A stretch of DNA of 64,000 nt, taken from NCBI GenBank assembly GCA_020634395.1, contig JACKBU010000008.1:62001-126000 (forward strand), in the 5' to 3' direction. The DNA is from Ardenticatenaceae bacterium (GTDB lineage: Bacteria > Chloroflexota > Anaerolineae > Promineifilales > Promineifilaceae). Positions 42,002 through 50,239 of the stretch are shown here, one piece after another. Within the stretch, counting starts at the first letter, position 1. Each line of letters begins with the position of its first letter. A program made the translations under genes and the position numbers. The notes beneath the pieces were generated by a model. That model was not told the DNA's origin, searched no databases, and was given only the letters and a program-made list of their open reading frames with translations.

Positions 42002-43506
42002 GCCCGCATCTGCGCCACCACGCGGTTTAAGGCCGATTTGCGCGCGGCATTCTCCTGTTCGGCATCCAATGTCAGCGGCGGAGCAGCCCGCACCAGGCAT
42101 TCTTCTGGGGCCAGGGGACAGCGTTCGCATGTTTCATTGATAATGACGTGCGGGATGGCCGGATCGGTCACAAAATGGACCGTGCGATCCAGGTCGGGCG
42201 TCAGGCGGAAGCCCACCGTCACGCTGCTGTTTACGCCCGGCGACAAAACCAGCGAGCGGGCAAAGCCAAAAGCCACGTAGCGATCCTCAGAATTTAAGAA
42301 CCGGGAAATGTGGACGTCCGGTGGTGGGAAGCGGTCCGTGCTGCCGACCGACTGGCGTTCGGCCATTTCGCGCAGCAGGCGCAGCGACAGCCAGCGGCGG
42401 CAGTAATGCTCGTGCAGGCCCAGGCCGCTGGGCAGGTTTAACTGGTTCATGTTCAAATGCTTGATCAGTTTATACTCATTGCCCACCTGGTGATAACGCA
42501 AAAAGTGAACGGGAATGCCAAAGTGCTGCGGAATCAATTCGCTGAACCGGTAGAACAGCATTTCCGGCGTCACGTCATACCCGCTCAGCATATCCATCAG
42601 CGGCTGGGGGTTCCACGTCTCCAGGGCAAAAAAGGCTTCCAGGTCGGCCAGAATGGCGGCGCGGGGGATCATTAAAGCGCCGCCAAAGTAAGCGCCGCGA
42701 AAATCGTTTAGCAGTTGGCGGAAGGATTTTACTTCGTCGGGCGTGGAGGTCTGGGAGCGTTCTTTAAGCTGCAAGTATTGGTAGCCCAACTCGCGGGCCA
42801 GCAAAAATTTAATTTGGCGAGGGTAGAGACGGCCGTTTACCAGCAGCCGCGGCGGCCGTCCCGGCACAAAAACCGACCGGAATGACGACAACCGCTCATC
42901 TTCCTCAATCGTCTTGTAGTCCAGTTGATAACCGTACACTTCGGTTAAGATCTGTTCCAGCGCTTCCTGTGTAACCAATCGCTCCGTTCCAAAGTTATAC
43001 GCTTTGCCAAAATCGGCCGTAAATGCCAGGGCCGCGTCCTCCAGGTCCTGAAAATAATTCTCGTGGATTTCCTGATAAGAGCGCAGAGCCGCCCGCAAAA
43101 AATCCTCCTCTTTCACGTCATAACGACGAATCATTTCCAGGATAGCGTGCAGCAAAGCGCTGGCGCGTTCGGGTTCGCGCGTTAGCAGGTTGACCAGATC
43201 GCCGGTTTCCAACCCAAACTCGCCAAAGGGAAATTTTTGCAACATGGTGGAAGAAAGGGTCGATTCCAGGTAGGACAACGATGGCCCCAGTTTGATAGAA
43301 ACCAGGTCGTCGTACTCCTTGCCCAGCGTCTCCGCGATTTTCATGATCTTGTCGGCGCGGGGATACTTGCGCCCTTTTTCAATTTCGGTCACGTAGGAGG
43401 GCGAAAGGTCGCATTGGGAAGCAAACTCGGAGAGGGTCAGGCCGTTTTCCGTGCGCGCCTGGCGTACTTTCATGCCAAAAATGATGTTTACCAGATTAGG
43501 ACTCAT
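41998..43506 (-). CDS. XRE-family RamB/ScfR-like regulator
   Basis: 502 residues from ATG 43506 (MSPNLVNIIFGMKVRQAR), AGGA upstream. The N-terminal XRE HTH (about 12-70: NGLTLSEFASQCDLSPSYVTEIEKGRKYP) is followed by a large effector part with a degenerate ImmA/IrrE-like segment (RQIKFLLARELGYQYLQL, lacking HExxH). A C-terminal cysteine cluster reads NETCERCPLAPEECLVRAAPP. This matches the short-chain-fatty-acid regulator family that includes RamB, which controls acetate and glyoxylate genes in Corynebacterium. It is divergent from aceB, and GCGAA-N2-TTCGC palindromes lie between, so control of the glyoxylate shunt is very likely. Confidence 0.88.
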   Translation of the reverse strand: MSPNLVNIIFGMKVRQARTENGLTLSEFASQCDLSPSYVTEIEKGRKYPRADKIMKIAETLGKEYDDLVSIKLGPSLSYLESTLSSTMLQKFPFGEFGLETGDLVNLLTREPERASALLHAILEMIRRYDVKEEDFLRAALRSYQEIHENYFQDLEDAALAFTADFGKAYNFGTERLVTQEALEQILTEVYGYQLDYKTIEEDERLSSFRSVFVPGRPPRLLVNGRLYPRQIKFLLARELGYQYLQLKERSQTSTPDEVKSFRQLLNDFRGAYFGGALMIPRAAILADLEAFFALETWNPQPLMDMLSGYDVTPEMLFYRFSELIPQHFGIPVHFLRYHQVGNEYKLIKHLNMNQLNLPSGLGLHEHYCRRWLSLRLLREMAERQSVGSTDRFPPPDVHISRFLNSEDRYVAFGFARSLVLSPGVNSSVTVGFRLTPDLDRTVHFVTDPAIPHVIINETCERCPLAPEECLVRAAPPLTLDAEQENAARKSALNRVVAQMRA

Positions 43507-43591
43507 GTGATTTTCCTGTTGTCCGATGAGGACCATAAACTGCTGCTTCCAGCGGGAGGCGATTTTGCCTGTTGCCTGTTCGCCACTTTCA

Positions 43592-43686
43592 GCGAACTTT
43601 CGCGGAAAGGCGCATTTTATCACAAAGGGTTGACAAGAAGATTTTCCCGATTATACTAGATTTCACAATTAGCGAAAATTCGCTAA
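43592..43686. promoter_or_regulatory. aceB promoter with GCGAA-N2-TTCGC operators
   Basis: TTGACA (43630-43635), 16 bases, TATACT (43652-43657) form a strong promoter for aceB. GCGAA-ct-TTCGC lies at 43592-43603 upstream of -35, and TTAGCGAA-aa-TTCGCTAA at 43669-43686 just downstream of the predicted start. The shared core in two positions fits binding by the adjacent RamB-like regulator. Confidence 0.75.
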
Positions 43687-43776
43687 AAGGGATTTTACAC
43701 TATTTGGAGCCGTTTTGCTACTGGAAACCAGAAGTCGCACGGGAGCTGCCACCAGCAAAGCAAGGAGAAATTGTTC

Positions 43777-45366
43777 ATGCAGTTAGAAGAGTTGACCATT
43801 ACCGGTACAGTACCCTCTGAGTTTTCTGAGATTCTGACCCCCGAAGCCCTGGCCCTGGTCTATAAATTGGAACGGGCCTTCGGCGACCGCCGCCGCGAAC
43901 TGCTGCAGCGGCGCGAGGAGCGGCAGGCCGCCATTGATGCCGGCGACTTCCCTGATTTCTTGCCGGAAACCGTAGAAATTCGCCAGAGCGATTGGACGGT
44001 AGCGCCTATTCCGGCCGACCTGCAAGATCGGCGCGTGGAAATCACCGGTCCGGTTGACCGCAAAATGATCATCAACGCGCTTAACTCGGGGGCCAATGTT
44101 TTTATGGCCGATTTTGAAGATTCGCATTCGCCTACCTGGCAGGCCACCGTGGAGGGGCAAATTAACCTGCGCGACGCCGTGCGCGGCACAATCACCTACA
44201 CAGACCCGAACAGCGGCAAGTTTTACCAGTTGAACGAAAAAACGGCCGTGCTCATGGTCCGGCCCCGTGGCTGGCATTTGGAAGAAAAACACGTGCTGAT
44301 GAACGGCCGTGCCATCTCCGCCTCCCTGTTCGATTTTGGCCTCTACTTCTACCACAACGTCCACACCCTGCTGGATAAAGGCACCGGCCCCTACTTCTAC
44401 CTGCCCAAACTGGAAAGCCACCTGGAAGCCCGCCTCTGGAACGACGTCTTCAACATGGCCCAAGACGAACTGGGCATTCCGCGCGGCACCATCCGCGCCA
44501 CCGTGCTCATCGAAAACATCATGGTTACCTTTGAGATGGACGAGATTTTGTGGGAGCTGCGCGAGCATTCCGCCGGATTGAACTGCGGGCGCTGGGACTA
44601 CATCTTCAGCATCATCCGCAAATTCCGCCATTATCCCAGTTTCGTCATGCCCGACCGCGCCCAGGTCACCATGACCACCCACATGATGCACTCCTACTCC
44701 CTGCTGACGATCAAGACCTGCCACCGGCGCGGCATCCACGCCATGGGCGGCATGGCGGCGCAAATTCCCATCAAAAGTGATCCCGAAGCCAACGAAAAAG
44801 CGCTGGCTAAAGTACGCGCCGACAAAGTGCGCGAGGCCAAAGACGGCCACGACGGCACCTGGGTGGCCCATCCCGGCCTGGTACAAATTGCCAAAGAGGA
44901 GTTTGACCGCTACATGCCCACGCCCAACCAGATTTTCCGCAAACGGGAAGATGTGCAGGTGACCACGGCCGATTTGCTGACCGTGCCCCAGGGAACCATC
45001 ACCGAGGAAGGGCTGCGCACCAACATTGACGTGGGCATTCTGTACATGGCGGCCTGGCTGGATGGCAACGGCTGCGTGCCCATTTACAACCTGATGGAAG
45101 ACGCGGCCACGGCTGAAATTTCGCGCTCGCAGCTGTGGCAGTGGGTAAACAACGACAATGCGGTGCTGACAGACGGCCGTTCCGTCAACAAAGACCTCTA
45201 CCGCGAAATCGCCCCCAAAGTGCTGGCCGACATCAAAGCCCGCGTCGGCGAAGAAGCCTACGCGCACGGCAAGTATGAATTGGCCGCCGAACTGTTCGAG
45301 AAGCTCATCACCGACGACCACTTCACCGATTTTCTCACGTTAACCGCTTATGATTATTTGAATTGA
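43777..45366 (+). CDS. aceB: Malate synthase A
   Basis: 529 residues, standard for malate synthase A. It condenses glyoxylate with acetyl-CoA to malate. Hallmarks include NALNSGANVFMADFEDSHSPTW, VLMVRPRGWHLEEKHVL, PKLESHLEARLWNDVF, IRATVLIENIMVTFEMDEIL, and the active-site region IHAMGGMAAQIPIK with GHDGTWVAHPGLV. AAGGAG lies upstream of ATG 43777. It is followed by aceA on the same strand; the pair completes the glyoxylate bypass. Confidence 0.96.
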   Translation: MQLEELTITGTVPSEFSEILTPEALALVYKLERAFGDRRRELLQRREERQAAIDAGDFPDFLPETVEIRQSDWTVAPIPADLQDRRVEITGPVDRKMIINALNSGANVFMADFEDSHSPTWQATVEGQINLRDAVRGTITYTDPNSGKFYQLNEKTAVLMVRPRGWHLEEKHVLMNGRAISASLFDFGLYFYHNVHTLLDKGTGPYFYLPKLESHLEARLWNDVFNMAQDELGIPRGTIRATVLIENIMVTFEMDEILWELREHSAGLNCGRWDYIFSIIRKFRHYPSFVMPDRAQVTMTTHMMHSYSLLTIKTCHRRGIHAMGGMAAQIPIKSDPEANEKALAKVRADKVREAKDGHDGTWVAHPGLVQIAKEEFDRYMPTPNQIFRKREDVQVTTADLLTVPQGTITEEGLRTNIDVGILYMAAWLDGNGCVPIYNLMEDAATAEISRSQLWQWVNNDNAVLTDGRSVNKDLYREIAPKVLADIKARVGEEAYAHGKYELAAELFEKLITDDHFTDFLTLTAYDYLN

Positions 45367-45371
45367 AAGAT

Positions 45372-45415
45372 AGAGACAGAGATAGAGATAGAGATAGAGA
45401 TAGAGATAGAGATAG
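45372..45415 (+). repeat. GAGATA microsatellite between aceB and aceA
   Basis: About seven copies of a 6-base unit AGAGAT directly after aceB, followed by several CTACACT/CTCTACA-like 7-base repeats to about 45470. Non-coding, located in the aceB-aceA gap. Confidence 0.85.
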
Positions 45416-45509
45416 AAGTAAAGAGTACAACTCTACACTCTACACTCTACACTCCACACTCTACATTTGGGAGCCCTGTTTTTAATTTTAATTTTTGGAG
45501 GAGTGAACC

Positions 45510-46820
45510 ATGCGTAGCTATAAAATTGAGGCCTTAAAAAATGATTGGCAGTTTAACAAACGGTGGGAAGGGATTAAACGGCCGTATACCGCCGAAGATG
45601 TCGTCCGGTTACGGGGCAGCATCCAGATCGAATATACCCTGGCCCGCATGGGCGCAGAGCGCCTGTGGCAGTTGCTCAGCGAAGAAAAATACGTCCACGC
45701 CCTGGGCGCGCTCACCGGCAATCAGGCCGTGCAGATGGTGCAGGCCGGTCTAAAAGCCATCTACCTCAGCGGTTGGCAGGTGGCCGCCGACGCCAACGTC
45801 GCCGCCCAAACCTACCCCGACCAGAGCCTTTATCCGGCCAACAGCGCGCCGGCGCTCGTGCAGCGCATCAATAACGCCCTGCAGCGCGCCGACCAGATTT
45901 ATCACCTGGATAACAAAAACGGCGTGCACTGGTTCGCCCCCATCGTCGCCGACGCCGAATCCGGCTTTGGCGGCTCTCTAAACGCCTACGAATTGACCAA
46001 AGCGTTCATCGAGGCTGGCGCAGCGGCCGTCCACTTTGAAGATCAGCTCTCCTCGGCCAAAAAGTGCGGCCATATGGGCGGCAAAGTCCTGGTCCCCACG
46101 CGGGAAGCTGTACAAAAGCTCCTGGCTGCGCGCCTGGCCGCGGACGTGATGGGCGTGCCGACCCTGATCATCGCCCGCACCGACGCCGACGCCGCCAACC
46201 TGATCACCAGCGACATTGACGACAACGACAAGCCCTTCATCACCGGCGAACGCTCTGTTGAGGGCTACTATTACACCCGCGCCGGATTGGATCAGGCCAT
46301 CGCCCGCGGCCTGGCCTATGCGCCCTACGCCGACATCGTCTGGTGCGAAACCTCGCATCCGGATCTGGATCAGGCTCGTCGCTTCGCGGAAGCTATCCAT
46401 GCCAAGTTCCCTGGCAAGCTGCTGGCCTACAACTGCTCGCCATCCTTCAATTGGAAGCTCAACCTGGACGAAGAAACCATTGCCAACTTCCAAAAAGAAC
46501 TGGGCGACATGGGTTACGCCTTCCAATTTGTTACCCTGGCCGGGTTCCACAATCTGAACGCCGGCATGTTTGAACTGGCGTTGGGTTACAAAAACGAGGG
46601 TATGGCCGCCTACGCACACTTCCAGCAGCGGGAATTCGAGCTGCAGAAAGAACATGGCTTCCGGGCTATTAAACATCAGAGCTTTGTGGGGGCCGGCTAC
46701 TTCGATGAAGTGCAAATGGTGATCAGCCATGGCGAATCTTCCACGGTCGCGCTAAAAGGCTCCACAGAAGAGGAGCAGTTTAAGAGCACCAATGGCAAGG
46801 CGATGCCTGCTGCTGTCTAG
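45510..46820 (+). CDS. aceA: Isocitrate lyase
   Basis: 436 residues. It cleaves isocitrate to glyoxylate and succinate. Motifs: SEEKYVHALGALTGNQAVQMVQAG, YLSGWQVAADAN, the metal-binding VADAESGFGG, and the catalytic loop SSAKKCGHMGGKVLVPTREA (K-K-C-G-H complete). LLAYNCSPSFNWK follows. A strong GGAGGAG precedes the ATG. The 143-base gap from aceB holds microsatellite repeats, and a terminator follows, so aceBA is probably one unit with possible internal processing. Confidence 0.96.
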   Translation: MRSYKIEALKNDWQFNKRWEGIKRPYTAEDVVRLRGSIQIEYTLARMGAERLWQLLSEEKYVHALGALTGNQAVQMVQAGLKAIYLSGWQVAADANVAAQTYPDQSLYPANSAPALVQRINNALQRADQIYHLDNKNGVHWFAPIVADAESGFGGSLNAYELTKAFIEAGAAAVHFEDQLSSAKKCGHMGGKVLVPTREAVQKLLAARLAADVMGVPTLIIARTDADAANLITSDIDDNDKPFITGERSVEGYYYTRAGLDQAIARGLAYAPYADIVWCETSHPDLDQARRFAEAIHAKFPGKLLAYNCSPSFNWKLNLDEETIANFQKELGDMGYAFQFVTLAGFHNLNAGMFELALGYKNEGMAAYAHFQQREFELQKEHGFRAIKHQSFVGAGYFDEVQMVISHGESSTVALKGSTEEEQFKSTNGKAMPAAV

Positions 46821-46861
46821 GAAAACCAGCTGCCGGCACCGGCGGCGCTATTGAAAAAATG

Positions 46862-46898
46862 AAAAAGGGTGACGGCCGTTATGCCTGTCACCCTTTTT
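46862..46898 (+). terminator. Terminator of aceA
   Basis: Perfect 12-base stem AAAAAGGGTGAC / GTCACCCTTTTT; the 13-base loop contains part of an ACGGCCGT copy. Confidence 0.9.
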
Positions 46899-46935
46899 GT
46901 TTTCCGGTTACCTTTTCTGGCTGTCTGGTTTCCGC

Positions 46936-47166
46936 TACGGCAATGGTCATCCCTGCTACGGCAGTGGTCATCCCCGCTACGGCAATGCTCATCCCCGCTA
47001 CGGCAATGGTCGTCCCCACTACGGCAATGGTCATCCCCGCTACGGCAATGGTCATCCCTGCTACGGCAATGGTCGTCCCCACTACGGCAATGGTCATCCC
47101 CACTACGGCAATGGTCATCCCCACTACGGCAATGGTCGTCCCCGCTACGGCAATGGTCATCCCCAT
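46936..47166 (+). repeat. 21-bp tandem array, 11 units
   Basis: Eleven head-to-tail units of TACGGCAATGGTCATCCC plus a variable three-base end (CGC, CAC or TGC), each starting every 21 bases from 46936. Variation is limited to a few positions (GGTCAT/GGTCGT/GCTCAT). If translated on the forward strand one frame would give YGNGHPR-like heptads. No spacers, so it is not CRISPR. Confidence 0.95.
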
Positions 47167-47190
47167 GGGGATGAGGGCTGATTCGCCAAT

Positions 47191-47219
47191 CCTCCCGGAA
47201 GTTCAGAACTTCCGGGAGG
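47191..47219. repeat. 29-nt palindrome (CTCCCGGA family)
   Basis: Perfect 14-base arms CCTCCCGGAAGTTC and complement around one A. Related to the inverted pair at 61649-61705. Confidence 0.85.
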
Positions 47220-47481
47220 ATGAATGGTTACCCCGCTACGGCAACGGTCAACCCTGTGGGAATGAGGACATTGCGGGCGGGGCACGGCACTGCGCGGCTG
47301 GAGAAATTGACAAACAGGAACGGCCGTCCTCCCCATTAACCATTCACCCATTTACCCACTAACCATTTCACCTATCCCGCGCCGCTGCCCTGCGAGCCTG
47401 GGCGAGGGGCCTAACGAAGTGGCAAGGGTACGCCGGTTTGTTGTATCATCGGTTCAAATTCATCGATTGGACGTATTAACT

Positions 47482-49317
47482 ATGACTGAAACACAGCAAC
47501 ATCCCCTGAGCCGCTTGTGGCAATATACCCACGCGTATCACCGCACGTTAACCATTGCCACCCTTTACTCTACCCTGAACAAAATCTTCGACCTGGCCCC
47601 GCCGGTGCTCATTGGCGTGGCTGTAGACGTGGTGGTGCAGCAGCAAGATTCCTTCCTGGCCCATCTGGGCATCCCGGATGTGATGACGCAGTTGGTGGTG
47701 CTGGGGGTGTTAACGGCCGTTATCTGGGCCTGTGAATCGCTTTTCCAATACCTCTATGCGCTGCAGTGGCGCAATCTCGCTCAAACCATCCAACACGACC
47801 TGCGCCTGGACGCCTACGACCACGTGCAGCGCCTGGACATGGCCTTTTTTGAGGAGCGCAGCAGCGGCGGCCTCATGGCCATCCTGAACGACGACGTCAA
47901 TCAATTGGAACGCTTCCTGGATATCGGAGCCAACGAAATCATCCAGCTCATCACCACCATCCTGGTGATCGGGGGCATTTTCATCTTTACGGCGCCTTCG
48001 GTGGCCTGGATGACGGTGCTGCCCATGCCGATCATCATCTGGGGGTCTATTCGCTTCCAGAAGTGGCTGGCGCCGCGCTACATGCGCGTGCGCGAACAGG
48101 TTAGCGTGTTGAACGGGCAGTTGGCCAACAACCTGGGCGGTATTGCCACCATCAAGAGCTTCACGGCTGAAAGCCACGAGTTGGAGCGTGTACGGCAGGA
48201 GAGCAACGAATACCGGCAGCGCAACCGGGACGCCATCGCCCTGAGCGCCGCTTTTGTGCCCCTCATCCGCATGGTGATTGTGATGGGGTTTATCGCCATT
48301 ATGGTGTTTGGCGGGCGGCTGGTGCTGGAAGGCGCCCTGGCGGTGGGCGCTTACAGCGTGCTGGTATTTATGACCCAACGGCTGCTCTGGCCGCTGACGC
48401 GTCTGGGTGAAACCCTGGATCTGTACCAACGGGCGATGGCCTCCACGGCCCGGGTGATGGATTTGCTGGACACGCCGGCCGAAATCAACAGTGGGCCAGA
48501 AGCTATGCCGGTAGCCGCCGTCAACGGCGAGATCGTTCTGAACGATGTGTCGTTTGCGTATGGCGGGTGGGGGAACGGCCGTTCCCCGGTCCACTATCCC
48601 ACCGTCATCCAAAATCTGACCATGCGCATTAACGCCGGCCAAACGGCCGCCATCGTCGGGGCCACCGGCGCGGGCAAAACCACGCTGATGAAACTGCTGC
48701 TGCGCTTCTACGACGTGAGCGGGGGGCAAATTTTGCTGGACGGTCACGATCTGCGCGACCTGCAAATCGCCGATCTGCGGCAGGCCATTGGGTTCGTCAG
48801 CCAGGATGTTTTCTTGTTTCATGGCACGGTACGGGAAAATATTGCCTATGGTACGTTTGACGCCCCGATGGAGAAAATTATCGAAGCGGCGAAACTGGCC
48901 GAGGCCCACGATTTCATCATGGAACTGCCCCAGGGATATGACACTATCGTCGGCGAACGCGGCCAGAAGTTGTCTGGCGGCCAGCGGCAGCGTATTTCCA
49001 TTGCCCGAGCCATACTGAAGGATCCGCCGGTGCTGGTGCTGGACGAGGCCACCTCGTCGGTGGATAACGAGACGGAAGCGGCTATTCAACGCTCGTTGGA
49101 GCGCATTGCCGTGGGCCGGACAACGATTGTCATCGCCCACCGGCTTTCTACGGTGCGCAACGCTGACGTGATTTTTGTATTGGAAAACGGCCGTTTGCGC
49201 GAACAAGGCCGTCACGAAGAGTTAGTCGCGCAGCAGCAAGGGATCTATGCCGGCTTGTGGCAGGTGCAAACGGGACGGGCGGCCCACCATACCACATCTG
49301 GTATCCCTCTTAACTAA
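47482..49317 (+). CDS. ABC transporter, fused permease-ATPase (type IV exporter)
   Basis: 611 residues from ATG 47482 (MTETQQHPLSRLW). Six transmembrane helices occupy about 20-320, then a complete nucleotide-binding domain with Walker A GATGAGKTTLMKLLL, Q-loop FVSQDVFLFHGTVREN, signature LSGGQRQRISIARA, Walker B VLVLDEATSSVD and the switch His in IVIAHRLST. It is a half-transporter of the MsbA/lipid/multidrug type, probably a homodimer or partnered elsewhere. The nearest neighbour gene is small and unknown. Substrate not predictable. Confidence 0.93.
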   Translation: MTETQQHPLSRLWQYTHAYHRTLTIATLYSTLNKIFDLAPPVLIGVAVDVVVQQQDSFLAHLGIPDVMTQLVVLGVLTAVIWACESLFQYLYALQWRNLAQTIQHDLRLDAYDHVQRLDMAFFEERSSGGLMAILNDDVNQLERFLDIGANEIIQLITTILVIGGIFIFTAPSVAWMTVLPMPIIIWGSIRFQKWLAPRYMRVREQVSVLNGQLANNLGGIATIKSFTAESHELERVRQESNEYRQRNRDAIALSAAFVPLIRMVIVMGFIAIMVFGGRLVLEGALAVGAYSVLVFMTQRLLWPLTRLGETLDLYQRAMASTARVMDLLDTPAEINSGPEAMPVAAVNGEIVLNDVSFAYGGWGNGRSPVHYPTVIQNLTMRINAGQTAAIVGATGAGKTTLMKLLLRFYDVSGGQILLDGHDLRDLQIADLRQAIGFVSQDVFLFHGTVRENIAYGTFDAPMEKIIEAAKLAEAHDFIMELPQGYDTIVGERGQKLSGGQRQRISIARAILKDPPVLVLDEATSSVDNETEAAIQRSLERIAVGRTTIVIAHRLSTVRNADVIFVLENGRLREQGRHEELVAQQQGIYAGLWQVQTGRAAHHTTSGIPLN

Positions 49318-49347
49318 AACAGTAAGCATGCGCCTATAAAGTACTAT

Positions 49348-49376
49348 TTGTGTTGTGGTTAATAACCGTTTATACT
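49348..49376 (+). promoter_or_regulatory. Promoter of small gene 49416
   Basis: TTGTGT (49348-49353), 17-base spacer, TATACT (49371-49376); the start codon lies about 40 bases downstream. Confidence 0.6.
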
Positions 49377-49415
49377 ATCTTAAATTAGTCTGCTTACCTT
49401 TGGCAGTTCGAGAAG

Positions 49416-49694
49416 ATGAATAAAAAACTAACTTCTGCGCTCGACATCTACGATACACAAAAGAACCAGGTGGTGGCGCGCATTGCCCTGAATGGTTATG
49501 ACATTAAAGCTGGCAGCTTGCTGCCCTCTACGGGTGCTATGCGTAGTTTTGTGATCCTGGAAGGCGATTTGTGGGATCAGTGGAACGCGGTAGCCACACT
49601 GAGGTTACGCCATGACACCGGCGCCGAGGTTGCCGTGCGCGTTGCGGCACTGCCAGTCGAAGAGGATGGTTACGGGCTGATTGAATTTCTTTAG
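49416..49694 (+). CDS. Small hypothetical protein
   Basis: 92 residues (MNKKLTSALDIYDTQKNQVV), mostly beta-strand-like with no membrane segment or cysteine. It has its own promoter and is followed by a terminator, so it is an independent unit between the ABC exporter and the probable origin. Family not recognised. Confidence 0.65.
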   Translation: MNKKLTSALDIYDTQKNQVVARIALNGYDIKAGSLLPSTGAMRSFVILEGDLWDQWNAVATLRLRHDTGAEVAVRVAALPVEEDGYGLIEFL

Positions 49695-49729
49695 CTTTCT
49701 AAGGCTTTCTGATAATTCCTTTTGAGAAG

Positions 49730-49755
49730 AGACCTGGGCAACCAGGTCTTTTCTT
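49730..49755 (+). terminator. Terminator of gene 49416
   Basis: Stem AGACCTGG / CCAGGTCT with GCAA tetraloop followed by a T-rich tract. Confidence 0.85.
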
Positions 49756-50121
49756 TTTCTTCTTTATTTATTCAATGGGTTTTCCCCAATATAAGATCTT
49801 ATTAGTAGTAGATAGTAGGGGGTGTTGATATGTGGACAGGCGTTTGCCGGTCCTTCATGTGCGTGCGTGGCGGCTGGACACCCCAGATATACAGCCGTTT
49901 CCCCTTTCCGTCCGCGCGGGGGTTGTGGAGGAGGAAACGGCCGTTGTGAGTTACCTGCTTTTCCCCAAAATTCCCCTTAAATCTCGCCAACCTATATCTG
50001 GTCCTCAATCCGGCACACCCCCTATATCTGGTTTGGCGGCTGGGAAACGAGGATGGTGCCCTGTGCAGTTTTCCACAATAACTCAATGTTTTCCACAGTT
50101 ATAAGCGAGTTATCCACAGAA

Positions 50122-50149
50122 AAGGGGCAAAACGGCCGTTTTGCCCCTT
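50122..50149. repeat. 28-nt perfect palindrome centred on ACGGCCGT in oriC region
   Basis: Arms of 14 bases starting AAGGGGCAAAACGG, centre at the octamer, located three bases after the consensus DnaA box. May be a cruciform or protein site, or a terminator. Confidence 0.8.
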
Positions 50150-50180
50150 GACAAATAGGCCAGTCCTTGTTCTAAAAACA

Positions 50181-50208
50181 AAAGCCGGCTCCCAAAAGAG
50201 CCGGCTTT
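50181..50208 (-). terminator. Terminator of dnaA
   Basis: Eleven-base stem AAAGCCGGCTC / GAGCCGGCTTT with a six-base loop. On the reverse strand it is followed by TGTTTTTAG, so it serves dnaA. Confidence 0.85.
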
Positions 50209-50239
50209 ACCCACGAATCTATAAAAAAGCTTTAGCGCA

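Larger units (their letters stand above)
46821..47481. other. 661-base intergenic region with terminator, 21-bp array and palindrome
   Basis: Starts with the aceA terminator, continues with eleven 21-base repeats, then a 29-base palindrome, one more degenerate repeat unit, an ACGGCCGT copy near 47320 and the ABC transporter upstream region. Several frames stay open through the array only because the unit is a multiple of three; no frame has a convincing start and ribosome site. Confidence 0.6.
49695..50239. other. Probable oriC region downstream of dnaA
   Basis: DnaA boxes: TTTTCCACA at 50069-50077 and 50089-50097, consensus TTATCCACA at 50110-50118, and a weaker reverse box TGTGGACAG at 49831-49839. 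Next to the weak box come a G-run (49818-49822), then TAG-TAG-TAG-A-TAG-TAG at 49803-49818 and an AT-rich stretch (49745-49800). Read on the reverse strand this is box, GC cluster, CTA triplets, AT-rich DNA, the order of the DnaA-trio unwinding element known from Bacillus. TATATCTGG occurs three times (about 49873 inverted, 49993, 50031). A terminator and a palindrome near dnaA complete the region. Confidence 0.7.

Noticed and set aside
43783..45321. 512-residue open frame opposite aceB
   Set aside because: Antisense shadow of malate synthase; no ribosome site or recognisable domain.
46936..47166. CRISPR array
   Set aside because: Units are contiguous 21-base repeats with no unique spacers, and no cas gene is in the window.
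47410..47475. tRNA-like stretch with GGTTCAAATTC
   Set aside because: The T-loop-like string has no matching T-stem and no acceptor or anticodon stem pairing could be drawn.
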